In this document: positions 1 to 5,461 of the stretch, piece after piece | Numbering within the stretch: position 1 is the stretch's first letter | Layout of the letters: the number at the start of each line of letters is the position of its first letter | DNA from: Acidobacteriota bacterium | GTDB taxonomy: Bacteria; Acidobacteriota; Thermoanaerobaculia; Multivoradales; JAHEKO01 | Assembly: GCA_029863825.1 (NCBI GenBank) | Contig: JAOTUP010000169.1 | Coordinates: forward strand, 1-5,461 | Reading direction: 5' to 3' | Length of the DNA: 5,461 nucleotides | Program-made: the position numbers and the translations under genes | The notes under the pieces: generated by a model | The model's input: the letters and a program-made list of their open reading frames with translations, nothing else | Told to the model about the DNA's origin: nothing | Database searches by the model: none

Positions 1-278
1 CGCGCCTTTGGGCTCCCCTCTCTCTGTCAGGAGTGCAAAGCTGGGTTCGAATACACTTTGAGGCTCGAATCGGTGCGCGCGACTCCGGTCGTGACGGCAA
101 CGCCATGTCCTGCCGGCCCATCGCTCCGGCGCCATCGGGCAAAGGTGCCCACCGGTTGACGGGCACAAAGCCGTGTCGGGCGACCGAATGGAAGCGGTCG
201 GCCTCCCCTCACCTCGAGCCGCCGCCCGAGATGCTGTGCGAGGATGATCGGGAAAGCGAGGACGCGGGAGGGCAACCG
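1..278. other. Leader region without a supported gene
   Basis: I see no gene here that I can support. The frame of the downstream YkgJ-type gene stays open back to base 33, but the upstream sequence (arginine-, proline- and serine-rich) looks like random GC-rich translation, and a good ribosome binding site sits only just before base 279. A weak hairpin can be drawn near the left edge (CTTTG at 6-10 with CAAAG at 36-40, and CTCC at 13-16 with GGAG at 30-33). It has no T-run and could be the tail of something outside the window. A TTGACG at 156-161 has no matching -10 at normal spacing, so I do not call a promoter. Confidence 0.5.
266..272 (+). promoter_or_regulatory. Ribosome binding site of the YkgJ-type gene
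   Basis: A purine-rich GGGAGGG lies six bases before the ATG at 279. It decides the start against the in-frame ATG at 231, which has only a C-rich stretch in front of it. Confidence 0.6.
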
Positions 279-737
279 ATGCATGATGGTCCCAACCCCT
301 GGTACACGGACGGTCTTCGATTCTCGTGCACCCGGTGCGGCCACTGCTGCCGCGTCGAGGGCCATGTCTGGGTGGGCGCTCGTGAGATTCGGGCGATTGC
401 CCGGTTCCTCGGGCTTACCCGTGACGACTTCGGACGCCGTTTCCTGAGACGCATCGGTCGCCGGCTGAGCCTGGTCGAGGAGCCCAATCACGACTGCGTC
501 TTCTGGGACGAGGAGTGCACGATCTACCCAGTGCGCCCCCGGCAATGCCGGACCTTTCCCTTCTGGGGCAAGAGCCTCGCGAGCTCCGAAGCCTGGCGGT
601 CGACCGCAATCGACTGCGAGGGCATCGATACCGGCCGGCTCTACTCTCTGCCGGAGATCGATGCGCTGCGCGCCGGACGAGGCGAGACTGCGGACGCTCC
701 GGCCGGGGCGCAGAGTCCTCGCCCGCAGGGCGGCTAG
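279..737 (+). CDS. YkgJ-family cysteine-cluster protein (putative zinc/iron-binding)
   Basis: A 152-residue protein with the cysteine pattern of the YkgJ / 'Fe-S oxidoreductase-like, zinc- or iron-chelating' family. Visible are CTRCGHCC at residues 17-24 (CxxCxxCC), C73, C80, then the diagnostic YPVRPRQCRTFPFW at 83-96 with C90, and C113. The eight cysteines are spaced as in the family, and conserved aromatic residues surround them. Members are small soluble proteins thought to bind a metal ion or cluster; the biochemical role is not settled, so I give no reaction. There is no signal peptide or membrane segment. The last ~20 residues (rich in Ala, Gly, Pro) look disordered. The ATG at 279 is chosen for its ribosome binding site; the in-frame ATG at 231 would add 16 poorly conserved-looking residues. 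The gene runs tail to tail into the TPR gene with three bases between stop codons. Family call is firm, function unknown. Confidence 0.88.
   Translation: MHDGPNPWYTDGLRFSCTRCGHCCRVEGHVWVGAREIRAIARFLGLTRDDFGRRFLRRIGRRLSLVEEPNHDCVFWDEECTIYPVRPRQCRTFPFWGKSLASSEAWRSTAIDCEGIDTGRLYSLPEIDALRAGRGETADAPAGAQSPRPQGG
720..732. terminator. Possible hairpin between convergent genes
   Basis: CGCCC at 720-724 and GGGCG at 728-732 form a perfect five-pair stem with a three-base loop, inside the last codons of the YkgJ-type gene and just past the stop of the opposing TPR gene. Because the genes are almost touching, any terminator has to lie within coding sequence. There is no proper T-run on either strand (only a mildly T-rich stretch after 740 on the + strand), so this is a weak candidate. 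Confidence 0.25.
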
Positions 738-740
738 CTC

Positions 741-1295
741 TTATGCTCTCTTCGTGTTCTTCGCCCGCTCGTCGGTCTCACGCTCATGGCGCCGCCTGCC
801 CAGCCACTGATTGATGGCGGAGTCGCGGGAAAGGAAACGGATCACCGGTTTGCGGCGAGAACCCATCTCGCTGCGAAGCGCCAGCAGCGCGCGGTTACTC
901 GAATCGATCTTGAGACCCCGGCGAACAGCCGTCACCGCATGCCGACGGTCGCCGACGAGAAGATAGAGCCGAGCCAGGTTGAGGTAGTTCTCTGATTCGT
1001 ACTTGCCGACCCGAAGCGCATGCTTGCACAACGCCAGTCCGTCTCGGCGCTCGCCTTCGAGTCGTGCCGCCGCGTAGCCCAAATACGAGTAGTAGACGCT
1101 GGGAAATCGCGCACCTTTCTGATCTTTGCGTGCCGCCTTGCGCAGCAAGGCAAGCCCGGTCTCCCAGTCTCCTTCGCGGCAATGCAGGATGCCTCTGTCG
1201 ACAACGACGGTCAGGTCGATAGTTTGCGTGTCCATCGACAAGAGATGCTTCGAATCGGTCATCTTGAGAAAGTGTACACCGTCGATGACGGACAC
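741..1295 (-). CDS. Small TPR-repeat protein
   Basis: A 184-residue protein built of about three tetratricopeptide-like helix pairs, roughly at residues 31-62, 67-99 and 101-134. The usual TPR residues can be seen, for example A-x-x-x-x-x-G-x-x-x-x-A spacing, YLGYAAA at 71-77, and LARLYLLVGDRRHAVTAVRR at 107-126. Such repeats bind other proteins; no partner or pathway can be named. A basic tail follows, with the striking segment PVIRFLSRDSAINQWLGRRR at 150-169, which does not look like a TPR and may be a separate conserved motif. No signal peptide or membrane segment is visible. The start is uncertain: the GTG at 1295 has a weak AGG six bases upstream, while in-frame ATGs at 1262 and 1235 have no clear ribosome binding site; the repeats begin after all three. 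The gene is divergent from the feo operon and may share its promoter region. Confidence 0.85.
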   Translation of the reverse strand: MSVIDGVHFLKMTDSKHLLSMDTQTIDLTVVVDRGILHCREGDWETGLALLRKAARKDQKGARFPSVYYSYLGYAAARLEGERRDGLALCKHALRVGKYESENYLNLARLYLLVGDRRHAVTAVRRGLKIDSSNRALLALRSEMGSRRKPVIRFLSRDSAINQWLGRRRHERETDERAKNTKRA

Positions 1296-1331
1296 ACTAC
1301 CGGCCTGGAGCCGTCGTCACGCCACCGTCGA

Positions 1332-1371
1332 AGGAATACGGAATTCTATCCCTGTTGTTATGCTCTGCTCG
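1332..1371. promoter_or_regulatory. Putative back-to-back promoters of the TPR gene and the feo operon
   Basis: This is the AT-richest part of the 119-base divergent gap. For the + strand, TATGCT at 1359-1364 is preceded by TG at 1356-1357, giving an extended -10; no good -35 is seen at normal spacing. It would place a transcript start about 40-45 bases before the GTG at 1415. For the - strand, TAGAAT (complement of 1343-1348) matches the -10 consensus in five of six bases, again with a poor -35, about 40 bases before the GTG at 1295. A GAATTC palindrome (1341-1346) lies between loosely inverted GGAATA (1333-1338) and TATCC (1348-1352) and could be an operator. It does not resemble a Fur box or the classical DtxR/IdeR box. 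All of this is by eye. Confidence 0.35.
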
Positions 1372-1378
1372 AGGCACG

Positions 1379-1393
1379 GCTCCCCCGGGGAGC
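1379..1393 (+). other. Possible leader hairpin of the feo transcript
   Basis: GCTCC at 1379-1383 and GGAGC at 1389-1393 form a short GC-rich stem around CCCGG; read as a DNA dyad it extends to seven bases each side of C1386. If transcription starts near 1371 this hairpin is in the 5' leader, seven bases before the ribosome binding site. It is too small to be a known riboswitch; it may be chance in GC-rich DNA. Confidence 0.2.
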
Positions 1394-1400
1394 TCGAAAG

Positions 1401-1406
1401 AGGAGG
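1401..1406 (+). promoter_or_regulatory. Ribosome binding site of the DtxR/FeoA fusion gene
   Basis: A perfect AGGAGG lies eight bases before the GTG at 1415. It fixes that GTG as the start rather than the in-frame TTG at 1355, which overlaps the putative -10 element and has no ribosome binding site. Confidence 0.85.
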
Positions 1407-1414
1407 CGGCGACA

Positions 1415-2470
1415 GTGAACGCCAGCATTCAAGGACCGCTTTTGGCCCTGCTTGTCGCAGGGCTCCTAACGGCTGCCATCATCGTCGTTTTTCGACCAGT
1501 CCGCGGCTATCTCTGGCGCTGGCTCCGCGCGCGCAGAGCCAGCGAGCGCGTGCTGATCGAGGACGCGCTGAAGCATCTCTTCGACTGCGAATACAAGGGC
1601 CTCACCGCCAATCTGCAGAGCGTCGCCGGTGCGTTGGCCATCTCGGGCAATCAAACCGCCGAGATTCTTCATCGTCTCGAAGAGCGCGAGCTCGTCGGTG
1701 GCGCCGCCGGCGGCTATCGGCTCACTGACGCGGGCCGGCGCTACGCGCTTCGCGTCGTCCGCATTCACCGACTGTGGGAAAAGTACCTCTCCGATCACAC
1801 GGGTCTCGAGCCCGAAGCCTGGCACCGGGAGGCCGAGTTCCGCGAGCATCAAACGAGCCTCGAGGAAGCTGACGCCCTGTCGGCGCGGATGGGCCATCCG
1901 CGCTACGACCCGCATGGTGATCCGATTCCCACCGCCGGCGGTGACATCGTCCCGCCACAGGGCACACCGGTCAATGAGCTGCCGCTCGGCGAGCTGGCGG
2001 AGATCGTCCACGTCGAAGACGAGCCGGCCGCGATCTACGCTCAACTGGTCGCCGAAGGTTTGCATCCGGGGATGCGCATCCGCGTTCTGGAGTGCTCTCC
2101 GCAGCGCATCCGCTTCGAGGCGGACGCCGAGGAGCACGTCCTCGCCCCGGTCTTCGCCGCCAACCTCTCGGCTCGGCTCCTGCCCCGGGAGGAGGACATG
2201 CCAGGTCCCTTCGAGCGGCTCTCGAGTCTGGCGATCGACGAGCACGCAACCGTCGTCGGCCTGTCGCCCCAACTGCGCGGACCCGAGCGACGACGCATGC
2301 TCGATCTCGGCCTCATCCCCGGCACTGTCGTCGCAGCCGAGCTCAGGAGCCCGTCGGGTGATCCCACCGGCTATCGGATTCGCGGCGCCGTCATCGCCCT
2401 CAGACGCGAGCAGGCGGACCAGGTCCGCATCGAGCGCACAGCCGGAACGACGGAGGCGCTCGTCTCGTGA
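1415..2470 (+). CDS. Membrane-anchored DtxR-like regulator with two FeoA/SH3-like domains
   Basis: A 351-residue protein starting at GTG. Domain order: one membrane segment at about residues 6-26, followed by a strongly basic stretch (27-41) that predicts the rest is cytoplasmic; a winged helix of the DtxR/MntR type at about 46-112; the DtxR metal-binding and dimerisation region at about 113-172, ending in HPRYDPHGDPIP (161-172), a hallmark of the family; a first SH3/FeoA-like domain at about 188-256; and a second, more typical FeoA domain at about 265-340 with RRMLDLGLIPGTVV (293-306) and GDPTGYRIRG (315-324). By hand alignment with MntR, the ligands D8, H77, E99, E102 and H103 correspond to D50, H118, E141, E144 and H145, but E11 corresponds to K53. 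Known family roles: DtxR proteins repress metal-uptake genes when metal is bound, and FeoA assists FeoB. The DtxR part resembles the cytoplasmic tail fused to some Zn/Mn ABC-3 permeases. The stop overlaps the feoB start. I infer a membrane-tethered sensor and FeoB partner; DNA binding is not proven. Confidence 0.9.
   Translation: MNASIQGPLLALLVAGLLTAAIIVVFRPVRGYLWRWLRARRASERVLIEDALKHLFDCEYKGLTANLQSVAGALAISGNQTAEILHRLEERELVGGAAGGYRLTDAGRRYALRVVRIHRLWEKYLSDHTGLEPEAWHREAEFREHQTSLEEADALSARMGHPRYDPHGDPIPTAGGDIVPPQGTPVNELPLGELAEIVHVEDEPAAIYAQLVAEGLHPGMRIRVLECSPQRIRFEADAEEHVLAPVFAANLSARLLPREEDMPGPFERLSSLAIDEHATVVGLSPQLRGPERRRMLDLGLIPGTVVAAELRSPSGDPTGYRIRGAVIALRREQADQVRIERTAGTTEALVS
2452..2456 (+). 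promoter_or_regulatory. feoB ribosome binding site inside the upstream gene
   Basis: GGAGG lies ten bases before the feoB GTG at 2467, within the last codons of the DtxR/FeoA fusion gene. With the GTGA overlap of start and stop this points to translational coupling. It also supports the GTG as start over the in-frame ATG at 2542, which would remove the N-terminal cysteine pair. Confidence 0.6.
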
Positions 2471-4716
2471 GCCATTCACCGGCCGATTGCGCGACCTGCC
2501 CGGCGCACCACTTACCGAACCTCGTCAAGCTCGGTGTCGACATGGAGAACTACGACTACGTCGTGGCGCTCGCGGGCAACCCGAATACCGGCAAGAGCAC
2601 CGTCTTCAATGCCATGACCGGCCTGCGGCAGCACACCGGTAACTGGCCGGGCAAGACCGTGGCCCGCGCCGAAGGCGGTTTCTCCGCCGCAGACGATCGC
2701 TACAAGCTGGTGGATCTTCCCGGAACCTACTCGCTGCTCTCGGCCAGTCTCGACGAAGAGATCGCCCGTGACTTCATTCTCTTCGGCAGACCGGACGTCA
2801 CCGTCATCGTCGTCGACGCCACGCGCCTCGAGCGCAACCTGAATCTGGTGCTCCAGGTGCTGGAGATCACCGATCGCGTCGTCGTCTGCCTGAACTTGAT
2901 GGACGAAGCTCGGCGCAAGGGCCTGACCATCGACGAGCGTCGGTTGGCGCGCGACCTCGGGGTTCCCGTAGTGGCCACCGCCGCGCGCTACGGAGAAGGG
3001 CTCGACGAGCTGCTGGCCGCGATCCGCGATGTCGCCACCGGTGAGACCGTCTGCAAGCCATACCGCGTGGGCGGCCGCTCGCCGGCCCTCAAGAAAGCGG
3101 TCGGTCAGTTGTCGAAAGAGATTCGCTCTCTCTACCCGGATCTGTCGAACGATCAGTGGGTCGCATTGCGACTCCTGGACGGCGATCCGAAGATCGTCGA
3201 GGCAGTCGAAAGCGGCGCCCTGGGCGAATTGCAGGACGGCGTCGACATACTGGATGTCGAGTCCGCTGCTGGAGAGCCTTCCACCCCGCTGGACTCGACA
3301 TCCCGACACCCGGTCCTCGCCGAGGCTCAGCGGCTTCGCTGGCAGGTGGGCAAGGACTTTCATCAGAAGCTCATGGAGTCGATCTACGCCGAGGCGGCGC
3401 GAGTCGCCGACCGCGCCGTCACGCGCGGCGGCGCGACACCACGCTTCGACTGGGACCGCACACTGGATCGTCTGGTGACCAGCCGCACCTTCGGCTTCCC
3501 GTTGATGCTGTTGATGCTCACCGCGGTCTTCTGGATCACCATCGCCGGCGCCAACGTGCCGTCGTCGATGCTGGCAACACTCCTCATCGACACCGTGCAT
3601 CCACTGCTCAAGAGCGGTGCTGCCGCGATCGCGCTTCCCTGGTGGCTCGACGGCTTGCTCATCGACGGCATGTATCTGGCCACCGCCTGGGTCGTTGCGG
3701 TCATGCTGCCACCGATGGCGATCTTCTTCCCGCTCTTCACCCTGCTCGAGGACTTCGGCTATCTGCCGCGCGTCGCCTTCAACCTGGACCGTGCCTTCAA
3801 GCGCGTCGGCGCCCACGGCAAGCAGGCGCTGACCATGAGCATGGGTTGGGGCTGCAACGCCGCGGCGATCGTCTCGACTCGCATCATCGACTCGCCGCGC
3901 GAGCGCCTGATCGCCATCATCACCAACAACTTTGCCCTGTGTAACGGCCGCTGGCCGACGCAGATCTTGATTGCGTCGATCTTTATCGGCGCTTTGGCGC
4001 CGGCTCACCTGGCGGGACTTCTCTCAGCGCTGTCGGTCGTCGGCATCGCGGTTTTGGGCGTGGTGCTGACATTTGCCACCTCGTGGCTCCTGTCGCGCAC
4101 CATCCTGCGCGGCGAAGTCTCGATCTTCGATCTCGAGCTGCCGCCATACCGTCCGCCGAGGATCCTGCGCACGCTCTACAACTCGGTGATCGATCGCACG
4201 CTGATCGTGCTGTGGCGCGCGGTGATCTTTGCGCTGCCCGCCGGCGCCGCGATCTGGCTGCTCGCCAACATCACCGTCGGCGATCAAAGCCTTGCCCAGT
4301 GGGTCATCCACGGCCTCGAGCCGTTCGGTTTCTTTCTCGGGCTCTCCGGCGTGATCCTGCTTGCCTACATCATCGCCATCCCCGCCAACGAGATCGTCAT
4401 CCCGACGATTCTGATGCTGACCGTCCTGGTGCTCGGCGTCGACAGCATCGGCGCCGGGACCGGAGTGATGTTCGAGCTCGACTCGCAGGCGGCGACCGCC
4501 GACCTGCTGCGGGCCGGCGGTTGGACGCTCCTGATGGCCGTCAATCTCATGCTCTTCAGCCTCATCCACAATCCCTGCTCGACGACCATCTACACCATCT
4601 GGAAAGAGACCCGGAGCGCCAAATGGACCACGATCTCGGCGCTCCTGCCGGTGGCCATGGGCTTTGCCGTCTGCTTCGTCGTCGCCCAGGTGTGGCGTCT
4701 GGTGGTTGCTCTCTAG
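2467..4716 (+). CDS. feoB: FeoB, GTP-dependent ferrous iron transporter
   Basis: A 749-residue inner-membrane Fe(II) uptake protein of normal family length. The N-terminal G domain shows G1 GNPNTGKS (37-44), the G2 threonine in GNWPGKTV (T64), G3 DLPG (83-86) and G4 NLMD (143-146). N40 matches the asparagine that binds potassium in K+-activated FeoB proteins. The G5 loop (AARYGEG, 172-178) is less typical. The helical domain follows (about 200-290, with QWVALRLLDGD at 230-240). From about residue 343 to the end comes the membrane domain with many hydrophobic segments. The two Gate motifs carry their cysteines: GWGCNAAAI (460-468, C463) and LCNGRWPT (491-498, C492). A further conserved-looking HNPCSTT is at 701-707. 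An N-terminal extension has CATCPAHH at 8-15, a possible metal-binding CxxC with histidines. The gene starts at GTG, overlapping the stop of the FeoA-bearing gene, and no feoC follows. The protein looks complete and functional. Confidence 0.97.
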   Translation: MSHSPADCATCPAHHLPNLVKLGVDMENYDYVVALAGNPNTGKSTVFNAMTGLRQHTGNWPGKTVARAEGGFSAADDRYKLVDLPGTYSLLSASLDEEIARDFILFGRPDVTVIVVDATRLERNLNLVLQVLEITDRVVVCLNLMDEARRKGLTIDERRLARDLGVPVVATAARYGEGLDELLAAIRDVATGETVCKPYRVGGRSPALKKAVGQLSKEIRSLYPDLSNDQWVALRLLDGDPKIVEAVESGALGELQDGVDILDVESAAGEPSTPLDSTSRHPVLAEAQRLRWQVGKDFHQKLMESIYAEAARVADRAVTRGGATPRFDWDRTLDRLVTSRTFGFPLMLLMLTAVFWITIAGANVPSSMLATLLIDTVHPLLKSGAAAIALPWWLDGLLIDGMYLATAWVVAVMLPPMAIFFPLFTLLEDFGYLPRVAFNLDRAFKRVGAHGKQALTMSMGWGCNAAAIVSTRIIDSPRERLIAIITNNFALCNGRWPTQILIASIFIGALAPAHLAGLLSALSVVGIAVLGVVLTFATSWLLSRTILRGEVSIFDLELPPYRPPRILRTLYNSVIDRTLIVLWRAVIFALPAGAAIWLLANITVGDQSLAQWVIHGLEPFGFFLGLSGVILLAYIIAIPANEIVIPTILMLTVLVLGVDSIGAGTGVMFELDSQAATADLLRAGGWTLLMAVNLMLFSLIHNPCSTTIYTIWKETRSAKWTTISALLPVAMGFAVCFVVAQVWRLVVAL

Positions 4717-4721
4717 AGAGC
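4708..4721. repeat. Perfect 14-base palindrome over the feoB stop codon
   Basis: GCTCTCTAGAGAGC is identical to its reverse complement and is centred on the TAG stop of feoB. As RNA it would need to open in the middle to form a short hairpin, and no T-run follows, so it is not a standard terminator. It could be a protein-binding site or chance. Confidence 0.5.
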
Positions 4722-4791
4722 TGGCCGCAACGTCGCACTAGTCCGCGCCGCGCGCCCCGCCGAGCCGCCGCGAGCTGTAATCAGGGGAGCT
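4717..4791. other. Convergent intergenic gap between feoB and yceH
   Basis: A very GC-rich stretch of 75 bases between two stop codons. No clear stem followed by a T-run is visible on either strand. Termination here, if it occurs, is probably Rho-dependent or uses an imperfect GC-rich structure that I cannot define by eye. Confidence 0.5.
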
Positions 4792-5460
4792 TCACGAATC
4801 GAGCGCGCGAACGAGCCGCTCGACGGCCGCCTGGAGCTCGGTGACCTGCTCCTCGAGCGCTGCGACCCGCTCGCCGAGGGCTTGGCGATCCGCGGTGTGT
4901 GCGTCACGGTCCGGAGCCTCCGGCCTGATGGTGGCAGCCGGCGCCTGCGGCGCGGACTCCGCGGCTGATCCGCCGAGCCGCTGCGCCCAGCGGTTTTCCT
5001 TTTGACCCGGCTGCCGTGACAGCTCGACCACCAGATCCCTCTCTTCGGTGGCCATGCGGACCAATGCCGCCTCGATCTCGGCGAGGCTCGTAAACGCGTG
5101 CAGGCGATGGCTCCGCGAGCGCAGCTCGCCGACGGTCTGCGGACCACGCAGCATGAGCACGGTCAGGAGCGCTTTTTCCTCCGGATCGAGCTCCAGCCGC
5201 CGACTGATCGACTGGCTCCAGCGCTGGGCGCGCGCGCCGTCGCTGCGCCACACCAGGGTCTCTGTGCGCAGCGCCTCGAGCTCGTCCCAGACCTCTCCTT
5301 CGGCGAGTGAGGTTACCGGGTCGCGATTGCTCTTCTGATTGCAGGCGGCGAGCAGTGCATTGACCGTCAACGGGTAGTGGTCGGGGGTCGCTTGCTCTTT
5401 CTCGAGAAGGGCTCCGAGAATTCGCACCTGGGTCGGGTTCAGATCATCGATTGTCCGCAT
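4792..5460 (-). CDS. yceH: YceH-family protein (UPF0502 / DUF480)
   Basis: A 222-residue protein, the normal length for the YceH family. The family signature is clear: LNPTQVRILGALLEKEQATP at residues 7-26, then DHYPLTVNALLAACNQKSNR (27-46) followed by DPV, and LLTVLMLRGPQTVGELRSRS (98-117) followed by HRLHAF. The family folds as two winged-helix domains, here roughly residues 5-85 and 90-165, so a nucleic-acid or regulatory role is plausible, but the molecular function is not established. A low-complexity linker (about 165-195, rich in Ala and Pro) leads to a short heptad-like coiled coil at about 195-220 (ALGERVAALEEQVTELQAAV), a common feature at the C-terminus of this family. The ATG at 5460 lies at the very edge of the window, so its ribosome binding site and promoter cannot be seen; the position agrees with the family's usual start. 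It converges with feoB and is probably unrelated to iron uptake. Confidence 0.93.
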   Translation of the reverse strand: MRTIDDLNPTQVRILGALLEKEQATPDHYPLTVNALLAACNQKSNRDPVTSLAEGEVWDELEALRTETLVWRSDGARAQRWSQSISRRLELDPEEKALLTVLMLRGPQTVGELRSRSHRLHAFTSLAEIEAALVRMATEERDLVVELSRQPGQKENRWAQRLGGSAAESAPQAPAATIRPEAPDRDAHTADRQALGERVAALEEQVTELQAAVERLVRALDS

Positions 5461-5461
5461 G

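Noticed and set aside
44..70. GGTTCGAAT at 44-52, resembling a tRNA T-loop, with a near copy GGCTCGAAT at 62-70
   Set aside because: The flanking bases do not pair as a T-stem, and no acceptor, anticodon or D arm can be built; two similar 9-mers alone are not enough for a tRNA or repeat call.
156..184. TTGACG as a -35 element before the YkgJ-type gene
   Set aside because: The sequence at normal -10 spacing is GC-rich and unlike TATAAT.
27..545. Open frame of 172 residues on the - strand across the YkgJ-type gene
   Set aside because: It covers the cysteine-coding core of a recognised gene and shows no domain or ribosome binding evidence of its own.
1355..1414. TTG start at 1355 adding 20 residues to the DtxR/FeoA protein
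   Set aside because: It has no ribosome binding site and overlaps the likely -10 element, whereas the GTG at 1415 has a perfect AGGAGG at good spacing.
1466..2479. Open frame of 337 residues on the - strand opposite the DtxR/FeoA gene
   Set aside because: No recognisable motif, and it overlaps a gene with full family signatures on the + strand.
3156..3944. Open frame of 262 residues on the + strand within feoB
   Set aside because: Arg- and His-rich out-of-frame translation of feoB with no membrane or domain pattern.
2512..4008. Long open frame of 498 residues on the - strand opposite feoB
   Set aside because: It is composed of Arg-, Gln-, Asp- and Glu-rich sequence with no recognisable domain and lies wholly over the clear FeoB G and membrane domains; it is a shadow of GC-rich codon use.

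Overview
The window is GC-rich bacterial chromosome. It carries five protein-coding genes and no RNA gene, mobile element or CRISPR array that I can see. The species cannot be read from it. The style of the FeoB protein, the DtxR/FeoA fusion beside it and the small TPR protein remind me of Acidobacteriota or a neighbouring GC-rich phylum; this is a low-confidence inference.

Layout: bases 1-278 hold no gene I can support. At 279-737 (+) is a small cysteine-rich protein of the YkgJ type (CxxCxxCC metal-binding family). It meets a small TPR-repeat protein at 741-1295 (-) end to end, with three bases between the stop codons. A 119-base divergent intergenic region follows, with AT-richer promoter-like sequence, and then the core of the window. 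This core is a two-gene ferrous-iron uptake operon on the + strand. The first gene (1415-2470) encodes a membrane-anchored DtxR-like protein carrying two FeoA/SH3-like domains. The second (2467-4716) is feoB, the GTP-gated Fe(II) permease. The two overlap by four bases (GTGA), and the feoB ribosome binding site lies inside the end of the first gene, so they are probably translationally coupled. A 75-base gap separates feoB from a convergent YceH/UPF0502-family gene at 4792-5460 (-).

How the genes fit together: there is no free-standing feoA in the window. The FeoA partner function seems to be supplied by the C-terminus of the membrane-tethered DtxR-like protein. That would put metal sensing, possible DNA binding and a FeoB-interacting module in one polypeptide at the membrane beside the transporter. 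This is the most interesting point in the window. Its parts are known families; the combined role is inference. The YkgJ-type protein may also bind metal, but it is separated from the feo operon by an opposing gene and need not be linked to it.
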